64,000 nucleotides of DNA from Clitoria ternatea (Eukaryota > Streptophyta > Magnoliopsida > Fabales > Fabaceae). The notes beneath the pieces were generated by a model, which searched no databases, was not told the origin of the DNA, and saw nothing but the letters and a program-made list of their open reading frames with translations. Positions 33,965 through 45,560 of the stretch are shown here, piece by piece. Position 1 is the stretch's first letter, and each line of letters starts with the position of its first letter. Position numbers and translations under genes: made by a program. The stretch covers positions 155,888,667-155,952,666 of the forward strand of contig CM075673.1 in the NCBI GenBank assembly GCA_037962975.1, given 5' to 3'.

Positions 33965-35361
33965 ATGGAAGATAATGGGCGGAAAGGAACCCTTGAGGGC
34001 GATGTCCGGAATATCACCCAAAGGGTCGAACCTCAGATTTTAGAGTACAATGGTGGGATCATAGAAACACCAGGCACGGAACAGAACCAAGGGAGGATGC
34101 AAGCCATGACGCAACTAGACCCTTAGGATGAAGTCATTAGACAACTCCAGATGGAGATTCACAAGCTGAAGCGAAGTAGGGAGTTAAGAGAAAATGTAGC
34201 AGGAGAGCATAGACAGTGTGAACCTTCCCATACTTAGGAGTATTCGCAGGCATAAACATATGATGAGCATGAGTCAACATACCAGACTACAGAGTTGAAC
34301 AATCAAAGGAGATATCAGCAGCAAGGCCGAATTGGAGAATATAGGTTCAATGCACCATTCACAAGGAGGTTAATGAGCATACCCATCTTAAGGCACTTAC
34401 AGACCCCTCAGCCGTTGTCGATAGGAAAGTACACAAGGGAGTCCGACCCAGGGTGACATTTAGATGCTTATGCTAATGAGTCGTCGTTTCTGGGAGCAGA
34501 AGAGGACGTGATGTGTAGAATGTTCCCCAGGACGCTATTTGTTGAAGCTTTAGGATGGTTTAAAAGCTTGCCACCAGGATCCATTGATTGTTAGGAGGAC
34601 TTGGCTCATGCATTTTTACAACATTTTGTCGTGTCAAGGGATGTCCCCAGAACGTCCCATACCTTAGCAAAAATAAAGCAAGGACCAGAAGAAAGTCTTA
34701 GAGACTTTTTGAAGAGATTTTACAAAGAAGCCGCACTAGTGCCAGGATTAACATAATAGATCCAGTTGCACATAGCGGTTGAAGCTCTACAACCGCAATC
34801 CTCGTTTACCTTATACATGGTGAAAGGAGCCCCTTAAACTTTTGAGGAGTTTAGAAAGAAAGCAGTCAAGTATGTTGGGAGAGAAATGCACCTCGCTGAT
34901 GCAAAAGGGAAGACCTCGGTTTCAAAAGATAGGGTTCCAGTTCAAGAACGAATAGGGCCCAAGTTTGAAAGAAATAGAGAGCGGGACGCCCCTCAAAGGT
35001 AGAGAGCAAAGGAGTGTAAATTTCACCCAATTTATACCCTTGGCAGTATAGCCAGGCTAAATTCTAAGAGAAGTTGGGTTAAGAGGTCTAATGGTAAATG
35101 GGATTAAATGAAGAGACTGGGCAATACAAGTAAGTATTGTGAATTCCATAAGTAGACAGGTCATAATACAGATGAATACAGACAATTGAAGGAAGCAATC
35201 GAGCCCCTAATCAGGGAGGGAAAGTTGAAGCAGTATATATTCCGATAGAGGGGGTATGAGGAACAGGTAAAAGACCTCCTCGAAGAAGGGACACCGGTCC
35301 AGTAGAAGAAAAAGCAAACAAGGATTCTAAAAAACAGGCCCTAGACAAAGGTAAGGCGGTT
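33965..35361 (+). pseudogene. G gag
   Basis: ATG at 33965 (MEDNGRKGTLEGDVRN). A coiled-coil-like stretch lies near 34130-34210 and the gag core near 34370-34880 (FKSLPPGSID, LRDFLKRFY). About ten in-frame stops are present, mostly TAG or TAA where Gln or Trp is expected (for example after CMRMFPRT the W-to-stop at the GSID-C-ED site). A zinc-knuckle region is not clearly readable. Packages element RNA in the family; non-functional here. Confidence 0.75.
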
Positions 35362-36423
35362 GTGGACAACATCGAGGAAGATGATGATTCATGGATGAAA
35401 CCCCCAGGTTTTGGAAGGAAAGATGTAATTGATATGATTGCAGGAGGATTTACAAGAGGGGGAGTATCAAACTCAGCCCAAAAAAACCACTTAAGAATGA
35501 TCATGTCTGTACAGACGAAGACAGATAATAAACCATACCGGGGTGGGATACAGACCGCACTAATCACCTTTTCAGATGAAGACTACGGACCCACTGTGCC
35601 TGGAGGTGATGACGCGGTAGTTATAAAAGCCGTAATCACGAACAAAACAATCAGAAGAATTCTAGTTGACCAAGGGAGCTCTTGTAATGTGATTTTCTAT
35701 GATTGCTTTAAAAAGATGGGATTAACAGAAAATGACCTACAACCCTACACTCAGGACCTAACAGCTTTAAATGGAGCAAAGCAGCCCACGAAAGGCTACT
35801 TAGACACCAGATTAATATTTGAGGGAGAACCGGGCTCAAAGACTGTCCGGACTCGTGTATTGGTGATTGATGTAAAATCCCCCTTTAATAGCATTCTGGG
35901 AAGACTGTCCTTAAATGCCCTGGAAACCATGGTTTCGACACCACATCGGTCAATTAAGTTTATAGACAAAGCTAATCAAGTAACTCCTGTTAGGGGAGAT
36001 CAACAAATAGCGAGGTACTGTTACAATCTTAGTGTCCTGATGACCAAAATGGAAGAAACAATTAAAAGAAAGCATTTGAATGATAGCGGATTGGTGCCAA
36101 GGTCAGTAAACTTAATTGATTTGGGCCCAAGGGAAGAAATGGCAACGGATCCAGTAAACCCTCAAAGACCAACCCCGAAAGGGGGAGTAAAGGCAATAGC
36201 GTTAGATGATGACCTTGGAAGAATAACCAGAGTTAATGAATGTCTGGAAAAGAGCATGGAAGAGCGGTTGGTGAAACTTTTAAGAAAGTTCAAGCATCTC
36301 TTCGCATGGACCGCAACAGACATGCCCGACATAGATCCAAATTTTTGGTGCCACAAGTTAGCAGTATATCCGGAGTTAAGGGCGGTGACACAAAAGAAAA
36401 GAAGGCTTGAACCTAAAAAATAG
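35362..36423 (+). pseudogene. G protease and N-terminal RT segment (353-codon open frame)
   Basis: The aspartic protease block reads VDQGSSCNVIF, with DQGSS where the family has D-x-G-S/A-S. A second hydrophobic block (FNSILGRLSLNAL) ends the domain. The frame then runs through the linker to the RT entry (FAWTATDMPDIDP, the Tat version of the F-AW motif) and ends in TAG at 36421. It is the longest uninterrupted frame of this element. Confidence 0.8.
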
Positions 36424-37667
36424 CAGGCCGCCTGCAATAGACGGAGGAGTTACAGAAAGCCGGATTCATCAGGGAAGTCCAATATTTGACCTGGGTATCT
36501 AATGTTGTGATGGTGAAAAAAGAAAATGGAAAATGACGGATGTGCACGAATTTTACGAATTTAAACAAGTGCTATCCAAAGGATCCATACCCACTCCTAA
36601 GCATTGACTAGATGGTGGATGATTCCTTAAGGTATCAATTTTTGTCATTTATGGATGTATATTTTGGTTACAATCAGATCTCAATGTGGAAAGATGATGA
36701 AGAGAAGACAGCTTTAGTAAATGACAAAGGAGTTTTTTTTTATACTGAAATGTCATTCGGACTTAAGAACGTTGGGGCAACGTATTAGAGAATGATGAAT
36801 AAAGTCTTTGAAGGGATGAGATCTAGAACGGTCAAGGTGTATGTGGACGATATCATAGTAAAGACACCGGTAGGGGGAGATCATGTCGAAGATTTGAGAA
36901 AAATATTTCAAAGAATACAAATGTATAACATGCGGCTAAACCCTTTAAAGTGCACCTTTGCAATACCCGTAAGACAATTTTTGGGTTTCATGTTGACTCG
37001 GAGAGGAATCGAGGCCAACCCGGATAACTGCAAGGTGATTAAGGAACTACGAAGCCCGACAAATGTAAGAGAGGTCCAGTTGTTAAATGGCAAGGTGGCA
37101 GCATTTTCCCAGTTCATGCCTAAGATGACACATCAGGCATTACCATTGTACAAGGTCCTGAAGAAAAACAAAAAGTTTGAATGGGGAGAAGAGCAAGAAA
37201 ACGCTTTCCGAAGTCTCAAAGAAGTATTGGAAAATCCACCAGTCTTGACGAAGCCCGACCCCGATGAACAGTTATTTGTATACTTATCAGTATCGAACGA
37301 AGCCTTAGGAAGGGTCCTAGTAAAGGAAACAGTGGAAAGACAGAGACTGATTTACTTCATGGGGAAAGTCCTGCAAGGATCTGAGGGGCGGTACCAGAAG
37401 CTTGAAAAGGCCGCCCTGGAATTGGTTTGGACATCCAGACGCTTGAGACAATACTTCTATGTCCATCCAATAGTAGTCCAGACCGATCTCCCGCTTCGTG
37501 TTATGCTCCATAAACCAGATTTAGCAGGAAGAATGACAAAATGGGCCATTGAACTTTCAGAGTTTGATATTTCCTTCGAACCCAGAACAACCATTAAAGC
37601 CCAAGTCTTGGCTGATTTCGTGACTGAACTGACTAGAGAGGCTCCCTCACCAGTAAGGGAGCACTAG
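36424..37667 (+). pseudogene. G reverse transcriptase and first RNase H
   Basis: The first 370 bases carry RT blocks with stops (at the TGA in the GK-RMC block, at SID-MVD, and at TY-RMMN). From 36792 the frame is open. The catalytic YVDDIIVK lies near 36838. FLGFMLTRRGIEANP follows, then RNase H, in which the first acidic block reads LSVSNEA, so the usual Asp is Asn/Ser as is common for the degenerate first RNase H of Tat elements. Confidence 0.85.
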
Positions 37668-38077
37668 ACCATTTTCATTGACAGATCTTCAAACTCAAAA
37701 GGTTGCGGAGCCGGGGTCATGATTGAAAGCGAAGACGGGTGAGCATAGAAATTTCTCTTACATTTGATTTCAAGACTTCGAACAACCAGGCGGAGTATGA
37801 AGCCTGTTGAGCGGGTTTGAGAGCGGCCCTAGATGTAGGTGCTAGAAGCATTATCCTATGTAGTGATTCCCAGCTAGTGATTTCCTAAATTAATGGAAGC
37901 TATCAAACCAAAGAGCCGCTGTTACAACTATATCTTATGAAGGTGAAGGAGTTGGAAGAAAAATTCATCTGGGTTGAATATAAACATATCCCAAGGAAAG
38001 ATAAAATCTGAGCCGATGTATTATCTCACCTTGCCAGTACAAAGAAAGCAGGATCCACGACAATTATTCAAAGCACG
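37668..38077 (+). pseudogene. G second (archaeal-type) RNase H
   Basis: Blocks in order: FIDRSSNSKGCGAGVM (Asp kept, following Gly changed to Arg), EYEA-like text near 37795, ILCSDSQLVISQ with a stop after it, and ADVLSHLAS near 38012-38040. Stops at several Gln codons. Such a domain would remove the polypurine tract RNA in the Tat lineage. Confidence 0.75.
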
Positions 38078-38518
38078 TTGGTGGAGCCTAGCATATCGAC
38101 CCCAATCAGAGTGTGTGTTATACATTCAAAGGCATGTCCGGACCACTCATGGGTCATTCCTATCATCCGATACTTAGTGAATGGACAACTTCTAACAGAC
38201 TCCTTTGAAAAGAAGAAACTCAAGAAAGAGTTGCCTAATTTTGTGCTAATAGATGGAAGTTTATTCCGAAGAGGAATATTGGCCCCTTATCTGAAATGTT
38301 TAAATGAGGCTGAGATAGGTGAAGTAATGACCGAAGTGCATGAGGAAAGTTGCAATCATCATTGTAGAGGAAAAAGTTTAACAAGAAAAATAGTACGGGC
38401 AGGATATTGGTGGCCCACATTGACAAAAGATGCAATAGAGTACGTCCAAAAATGTGATGCTTGCCAAAAGTATAGCAATGAGCACCACGTCCCAACCGAA
38501 GAACTCTTTAGGGTTTAG
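38078..38518 (+). pseudogene. G integrase N-terminal zinc finger, truncated
   Basis: An open frame of 146 codons with the HHCC finger (HEESCNHHC, then CDACQK near 38457). It ends 17 codons later at TAG in a telomere-like TTTAGGG sequence. The DDE core is absent. The break is a deletion or rearrangement, not a simple nonsense change. Confidence 0.8.
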
Positions 38519-38533
38519 TGTTTAGGGTTCAGT
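38508..38533 (+). repeat. Short telomere-like TTTAGGG sequence at the G truncation point
   Basis: Two TTTAGGGTT(T) units separated by AGTG sit exactly where homology to G ends. The plant telomere repeat is TTTAGGG. Only two units are present, so chance is possible. Confidence 0.5.
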
Positions 38534-39060
38534 GTCATCTATCATCAAAACATACACACATATAACAACACCTGTCTATGATCACAAAATACTCCAGGTC
38601 AATGTCATCAAGACAATATACACCCATATAGGACATTTCCTATCCATATTAAACATCATCTACCAGTTACTAATTATCGACACAATATGCTTAAGTATCA
38701 GAACATAAATACCAACATAACATAAAGTATCAAAATATAGATACTTAAACAGTATACTCATAAATCATCATCATTACAATCAATACAAATTCATCCTTCA
38801 TTCCTTGACACTCCTAGCTCATTTGGTGCTCGCCTCTACGGTATCCGTGGCATCCCTGTCATTGGTTATTAAAAAAGAGAAACATTAATAGAAAGGGTGA
38901 GTATCGAACATATCAATTAATATAGAAACTCAAAACTGAATAAGACATAACATTAGCCTTAATGCTCTACACTCATATATATTCATATTCACTCCACATT
39001 CATCATCATTCTCCAATTCTCATCCCTATTTGTAAATGTGAAAACATTATGCATAGTTCA
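38534..39060 (-). repeat. M-family LTR fragment (M3)
   Basis: On the minus strand, 38800-38880 reads TAACCAATGACAGGGATGCC and continues in close match to M1 at 47398-47530, and the GGGTGAGTATCG part matches the region near 47320. It is thus a fragment of the M LTR. Ends not defined. Confidence 0.55.
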
Positions 39061-39289
39061 TTCTTAAATTACTATTTAGTTATTTTCACACCAAACACAA
39101 TAAAACTCATCCCCAATAGATAAAATCATTATGAACGTCATTGAAAAATCAATGGCCATTTATTTTCATACCAATGGATAGTAATGTTACCGATCACTAA
39201 TGGAATATTTGCCATATTCAAATTAAATTGTAAAAGCAATCAGAGAAAATATAGGGGATGGGAAGACTGTTTCATAATTAACCAACCTA

Positions 39290-39523
39290 ATTGAAGCATG
39301 ACATAACAATAAGTGAGGAAAGTGTGTGAATACTGTGTAGCTGTAATCTCAATCTGGGTCTATTGATCTTTTTTTTGGATAAGAATCTGGGTCTATTGAT
39401 CTAATAATTGAAGCATGACATAACAATAAGTGAGGAAAGTGTGTGAATACTGTGTAGCTGTAATCTCAATCTGGGTTTATTGATCTTTTTCTTTGGGCAA
39501 GAATCTGGGTCTATTGATCTAAT
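39290..39523 (+). repeat. Two tandem copies of a 117-bp unit
   Basis: ATTGAAGCATGACATAACAA starts at 39290 and again at 39407, with few differences up to 39523. Within each unit AATCTGGGT(C/T)TATTGATCT is itself duplicated. Confidence 0.9.
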
Positions 39524-40985
39524 ATCAAGAGATTTCCCCCTTGGTCAATCAAACTTAGTGGAGGTTTTTTGTTGCCAATAAAAGCTAGTTCTTTTTTTTG
39601 GTTTTTTTGTCAAAGTTCTTTTTTTGGTTAAAATCCCATCTAATCCTTTTGGGCCATCAAGAGATCACGCAGGCCCAATTTAGATTTAGGCCCGAGTATA
39701 GTTCGATTCAATTCATTGCCCAAATTCTCAAGTTTTTGTAAAACCAAATATTTATGTGTTATCAACCTATATGATTGACTTTGAAGCAAATTCATAATCA
39801 CTAAGTTTACTTAACTCATATGATTGATCAATTTGAATTAAATTCTTGATCACTAAGTTTACTTAACTTTAGCTAGTTTGTTAACTTGGTCATAATCCAT
39901 TCTTTTTACATGAGTAAACTTGTTGATAATAAATTAAATATACAAAAAATAATGGCTAATGTTATAAATTAAGTTCCCTATTTTTGTCAGTTATATGAAA
40001 CTCGATTGATCAACTGGTAAGAGGTCATTCTTACTTAATTTATGGAATATATCATACTCAAGTCAAGTCCAACATATTGATATTTAAAATGTACGAATAC
40101 TACAAAATAATTATCATATTCATGTCAAATAGGTTTTTATGTAAAATGTTTTGAATAATAATAACTGTATTTTTATTTAATTTTCTTTAAATGTTATTAA
40201 CAGTGATAAGAAAAAATTTATAATAAGTGCATAGTATTTTATTATCTTTGTAGTTTCATCTGTTAGTAATTTTTTTTTTTTGTGAAAATCTGTTAGTAAT
40301 TCATTCTTTTTTTTTCTTTTTTTTGGGTACATCAAACTAAACAACAATTGCTAATACGTGTTGTCTTATAGGCCCAAGTGGCCCAAATTACTATCAACCC
40401 ATTAGCATTACCAAATACCCATGTCACGACAAAAACAAAAGCATTGCCCACGTCCATTTAAACTCGGCCGATTCAATTTCATCACCAAATTTGGTTGTGC
40501 ATGGTAAAATTTGTGGTTTTTTTTTATCATTTGAACGGTAAAGATGAGATGATAATTGTCAAAAAAGTAAAAGAATTAGGATTTAGATTCATATCTCGAC
40601 ACTTTAAATACATGTCATACACCACCTACATTAATCTCGAATGACAAAAAAACAGCGATTTAAAGATACTATAGATGATCATTGGAATAATAATATATAT
40701 GCTCCATTAAATTATAAATAGAGACCTCTAAAGTCTTTTTGGACAAGTGGAGAATATTGGACAGTCTAACTTAGAAATAGACTAACAAAACTATCTCATA
40801 TTCTTTTTGTGAAAATTATTCCTTTTCATTTATACTTAATATATGTATAAATACTAATTTTATTTATTAAATATATACTTCTATATATTTTAATTAATCA
40901 TCATTGATTTTTTAAAATTATGGTAACCGATCTCATAATCATAATGATGTTGTACATAATATATTTTTAGGGAAATGGATAGTGT
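39524..40985. other. AT-rich stretch without recognisable gene
   Basis: I see no supported coding sequence, RNA gene or clean repeat border here. Several T runs and AT-rich low-complexity patches are present. Confidence 0.5.
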
Positions 40986-40995
40986 TGTCTATCCT

Positions 40996-41610
40996 CAATG
41001 TAAAAATGATAAATGTAGATATATATTTTTGTTTAAGAAAGAACCAAACATATATTAAGAGATGTTTAAATCAACTCACACATCTTATTTAATTAGGTGA
41101 ATTATGTTGTTTATAACATAAATAGATGAAAATATACTAGTATATGTAATAAAAAAACAAATAAAGAAAGTGAAAATGACAATTGTAAATATATTTTTTC
41201 GTTTAGGTAAAAACCAAACATATATTAAAAGATGTTTAAACCAACTCACAGGTCTTGGTTAATCAAATAAATTATACTACCTCCGGTTCCAAATATAAGC
41301 AAAAATACCTAATTTCACACATATTAAGAATAGTAGTTGGAGATAGTTATTTGCATTAATGTTACCACTTATTTGATTTAATTTTCTAAAATACCCTTAG
41401 TATCATTTATTACATGAAGAATTAGTGGCCTTGGAAATATATGTAATGAGGACATATTTGATAAACAAGCATTTAATGACATTGAAAAAGTCTAATTTTG
41501 CTTATATTAAGGGACCAAAAAACTCCACTAAAATTTGCTTATATTTGGAACCGGAGGTAGTATCTTTTATAACAGACATAGATGAAGATATAATAAAAAA
41601 CATTAAAAAA
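40996..41610 (+). repeat. Diverged tandem duplication, second copy split by a MITE
   Basis: AACCAAACATATATTA(A)(G/A)AGATGTTTAAA with its flanks occurs near 41044 and near 41214. The first copy continues through ATTATGTTGTTTATAAC; the second has the MITE at the equivalent place and then resumes (TCTTTTATAAC, GATGAAGATATA). Confidence 0.7.
41275..41562. mobile_element. Stowaway-like MITE (284 bp)
   Basis: The body is 41277-41560, flanked by TA on both sides (41275-41276, 41561-41562). The terminal inverted repeat CTACCTCCGGTTCCAAATAT and its complement are perfect over about 27 bp. TA duplication and CTACCTCCG-type ends fit Tc1/mariner-derived Stowaway elements. An open frame across it is a by-product. 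Confidence 0.88.
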
Positions 41611-41639
41611 GTACAAATAATAAATAAATACGCGTAAAT

Positions 41640-43144
41640 TAGGAAAGATAACTTGCATGTGAAAGTCTGGTAGTTGATTAGTATAAGGATTTGTTTGGTA
41701 TGTACTCGAGGAAATAGAGTTATGAAAATGAAAAAATCTAAAAGTTAATATTAATTATTTACGTTATTTGAAACAATCAAAACTCTGTATAATGATCAAA
41801 CCCCAACGAGGAACCAAACAACAGGGTATCGATCAAATTTGACAAGAAAGAAAGGATCAGAATTGCACCCGATTCATAGAAAAGGAATCTCATTTGAGCC
41901 CAAAAGCTGATTGATCTGCCTCCATGTTGGGAGAGGGCATGAAGACAAGGAAATTAGAAATATGTATATCCTCTAAGCTACCTAAATTAAGCAAAGTAAG
42001 TTAAATAATTTTAGGATAAAGCAGAATAATGTATATTGTATGATGATGGATGAAAGCAGAGGAGAGGGTAAGTAAGGGTCAGGGTGTGGATGAGGAAGCA
42101 AACGTAAGCAAGACTTTGAAACATTAACAAATGGAGACAAAAACATAGGTGATATGACATGACAACACCGGCCTTTGTCTCCCTCATCAACCAATCCCTC
42201 TCTGCCATTCTTTCAATTAATTATATATATGCATGACACTGCCTTCCCTCAGCTTCTTCTCACAGCTTAATTACCTGTTGAAGGGTTTTAAGGATTCTGT
42301 ACTTTCTGCTTTCGTGTTGTCAATTCCCACTACACAACTACTTCCCCTTCTTCTATTGTTAAATATGTGTTTATATGGCAACATAACTCAGCTCCTTCAG
42401 AACACCATCACTGTGTTCACCAGATCATGCTTCCCCATCACCCCTCATTTTTTTGTGTGGATTTCCGCGCATGAGGGAACTAATTCGTGCTCAATTTCAT
42501 GACCCATTGGATTTTGCCTCTGCTCCTTATGTGTATACATATGCTACACCTACTGTTAAGGGCCATTCTCAGAACATTTCTGAGACACACAAGAAGAAAG
42601 AAAGCTTAAATGCACGTTTGAACCGTTGAATTGAGCTATTCGTGTTAGAATGGAAATAGTCAGCACCACTTTCAATGTTGTCTGCAACGCAACATGTATA
42701 TCATGTAAAAATCTCACCTCTTAACATGATTAAATTTTAGATTAAAATTTGATTTTTATATTATAATCTATAATTAAACTTTTTTAACATTATAATTATA
42801 ATCGATCGAATGGATATTTTTTAGTGTGAGATATGTATCATTTCATAATTGAAATTTTAAAAGGGTATATTGCTTGGTTTTGGTGGGAGGGATAAGGCTC
42901 CCACGTCCACTTTGAATATTTGGTTGTGTTGTAATTTGAATGTCCAAGACTCGTGTCACAAACCAATGTTAAGTGTGCACAACAACCCATTTTCCCTTTT
43001 ATTTCTTTTAAAAAATACAAATATTTTTCTCAATCACGTAAATTTTCTTGTGTTATTCAAAGCATAGAGGAAACCATTTTGTTATACATTGGTGTTATTG
43101 TGTTTGTGATTCAAAAAGAATCTATTGAATCGATTGAAATTCCA
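41640..43144. other. No recognisable gene; possible low-copy sequence
   Basis: Base composition is more mixed than around it (about 41830-42600). I looked for a gene on both strands and found only an 89-codon frame at 42233-42502 with no recognisable domain. No RNA gene is recognised. Confidence 0.4.
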
Positions 43145-43623
43145 AACAAGTTATTAAAGGTTAGTACACAATTAGTTCCTTTAGTTTTATGTTTTAAGGC
43201 CCTAGGATAGATGACTTATATCACAATGTTTTTGAAATTATTGACATTTAAATTTTAGGATAAATAATTTACTATAAAGTTTATTTATAAAGTATATTTT
43301 ACACAAGGTTGTTAGGATAGAATTTTAGACATTTAGAAAAATAAGAGATTTATAAATTTTAAATTATAATTTAACAAGTTATTAAAGGTTAGTACACAAT
43401 TAATTCATTTAGTTTTATGTTTTAAGGTTCTTTTGGATAATCACAGGAACTCTAGGATAGATGAATTATATCACAATGTTTTAGAAAACATTGACATTTG
43501 AACGTTAGGATAAATAATTTACTACAAAGTTTGTTTATTAGAATATATTTTACACATGAATGTTCGGGTAGAATTTTAGACATTTAGAAAAATAAAAAAT
43601 TTATAAATTTCAAATTATAATTT
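43145..43623 (+). repeat. Tandem duplication of a 228-bp AT-rich unit
   Basis: AACAAGTTATTAAAGGTTAG starts at 43145 and 43373. The second copy has an extra segment of about 23 bp (TTCTTTTGGATAATCACAGG and a few more bases). The following AT-rich part (about 43610-43740) recurs near 44380-44510. Confidence 0.85.
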
Positions 43624-43779
43624 AGAAAATAAATAAATTAGAAATTTCTAGTTAAAGTTTAGGAAAATTAAAAAAATTAAAAATTTCAAATTAGAATTTA
43701 GGAAATAAAAAATTAGAAGTATAGAAATTAAATATAATCTATCCGGTATATATATTAGGATTAGATAGTAATGCTTAAG

Positions 43780-45010
43780 TCCTTATGTCTTACACTGGTT
43801 CAATGACGATCTAGTATTGTATCCTTGGGTTTAATAGGAATCTCAAGGTCTTTGTATGATCTCATCCAACACACCAGTGTTGTGGGGCAAAACTGAGTGT
43901 CCCTAACAAAGACACTCTAACGCTTAAGTTAGTAAGATATTCAATATCGGAGCTCAAGTGTTATGGTTGTTAAATGTAACTCAAACTATAATAAATGAGT
44001 GGAATCTATAAAATGGAATGGTGATTTAATACCTCGGTTCTTGTGTCAGTGGTTTTTCGTTAAGTTTGGGGAAAGTTGACATAGACGCAAACATTTCTGA
44101 TATAGCTACAGGTATGAAACGATACGCCCCCAACAAATCCTTCAACCACTAGCTGATGCTGGCTCATCATGTGACATTAGCTGTAGCGGGTTGTCTTTGA
44201 GGATTGTTACGATAGACTTACATTTACTAATCATAGGTCCTATGATACCAATATTAGTATTAGAACCAAATCAAAATATGTACTAAAATTTTATATAATT
44301 AATTTGGATTTGGTGTGCAATGTTGAATAATACATGTGTTATAACACAACCCCTCATCTAGAGTAATCAAAAATTTTAAATTTTAAAGTTTAAATTATAA
44401 TTTAAAAATAAATAAATTAGCAATTTCTAAATAGAGTTTAAGAAAACAAAAAAAATTAGAAATTTCAAGTTAGAACTTTAGAAAATAAAAAATTAGAAAT
44501 ATACAAATTAAATATGTACTTAATTTTAACATAATTAATTTAGGTTTTATTTGTAATTTTGAATAATACATGTATTATAACTTAGTGGTGTGTTGAAAAT
44601 ACAGATTTTATAATGAGACGTTTATGGGTGTATGATAGAATGTGCCCCTATAGGAGAGATTTAAAAAGTAAGTTTTTTAAAAGTGTCAGGGAGTTTATTA
44701 ATAAGACTAGTAGAGCAATCCTATTACTATTCAAAGAGTGGTATAAGGTGTCTTTGTGTGAGATATAAATGTTGTAAGATTTTAAGTAAAAGTGAGGTTA
44801 CATTTCACTTGTACAAATTTGGTTTCAAACTCAACTATTGGGGTTAAACCGACCATGGTGTGGTGAAATTTAGGATAATCGATCCCAAGTCATGGAAAAC
44901 TTTGACCTTTTCAAGGTTAATATTATGTAACAACATACAAATGTTGTGGAACCACGTCATAAGAAAAATGAGACAAAGGTAGTCTCAAAATTAATTTATA
45001 ATTATTTTTA
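43780..45010. repeat. Unassigned repeat family copy and AT-rich repeats
   Basis: The section 43790-44180 shares order and wording with 50330-50720 and 55490-55860 (a long diverged repeat, see findings). The rest duplicates part of the preceding AT-rich tandem region. No coding sequence is supported. Confidence 0.45.
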
Positions 45011-45038
45011 CTTTTTTTATGTTTAATATATTTTTAGA

Positions 45039-45447
45039 TGGCCGATGAAGAGGATGGTCATTTGGATGAGATTAGAAAGGTGAAGTTTCTTATTCGTGGT
45101 TTAAAGAAAAGAGTGATCCAACCAAGGTGATTTGTGCATGCTTGCAAATCAGCATGTCACCATTAAAAATAGGCGTGTTGAGCCGGCTATCTAGATGATG
45201 TAGACACTTGAATCCTCGAGGACGTTGATTTTGATCCAGCCTTTAGATTCTACTCCAGCTCAGATGATGATCATCAATGGGAGGATTACATCTAGAATGA
45301 TAGGGTTCCTGATGTTGTTGAGGATTATCGAGACCAGGCGCTGGCCCTTTCGATCCTCTAATACCTTTAAGGGCTCGAGCTCGTGATAAGCCTTCTCACC
45401 AAAAGGATGCTTCCGGAAAGATCATTGTTACCCCTAAAGATAGGTAA
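45039..45447 (+). pseudogene. Possible CACTA-type (Ptta/En-Spm) gene remnant, 5' part
   Basis: GC is higher than around it and the sequence looks formerly coding (MADEEDGHLDEIRKVKFL, then Asp/Ser-rich text with stops), ending at a donor-like GATAGGTAAGT near 45440. It lies upstream of the more recognisable part beyond M1. Assignment is by context only. Confidence 0.3.
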
Positions 45448-45560
45448 GTACTTTTTATTTAATTAGTGTCTTTGGAATTTAATATATTTTTTATTTTTAA
45501 GACTGGTAAATATGTGTTTTGAATTAAGTACCTTTATATCGAAGAATATGGCATTGTGAA

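Larger units (their letters stand above)
33321..38518 (+). mobile_element. Tat/Ogre-type Ty3/gypsy element G, 3' truncated
   Basis: Order is LTR remnant, primer-site-like sequence, gag, protease, RT, first RNase H, second (archaeal-type) RNase H, and the N-terminal part of integrase. The second RNase H between the usual one and integrase is a hallmark of the Tat lineage. It stops abruptly within integrase after the zinc finger, with no 3' LTR. Many in-frame stops, mostly TAG/TAA. Confidence 0.82.

Noticed and set aside
35211..35567. 118-codon minus-strand frame over the G protease
   Set aside because: It is antisense to a clear protease frame and shows no homology features of its own.
42100..42180. 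Possible microRNA-like hairpin (GGAGACAAA pairing with TTTGTCTCC)
   Set aside because: The stem is only about 9 bp and no known legume microRNA sequence is recognised.
42233..42502. 89-codon open frame in the low-repeat stretch
   Set aside because: Hydrophobic but without a recognisable domain, conserved start context or splice signals. The length is within chance for this composition, so I did not call it a gene.
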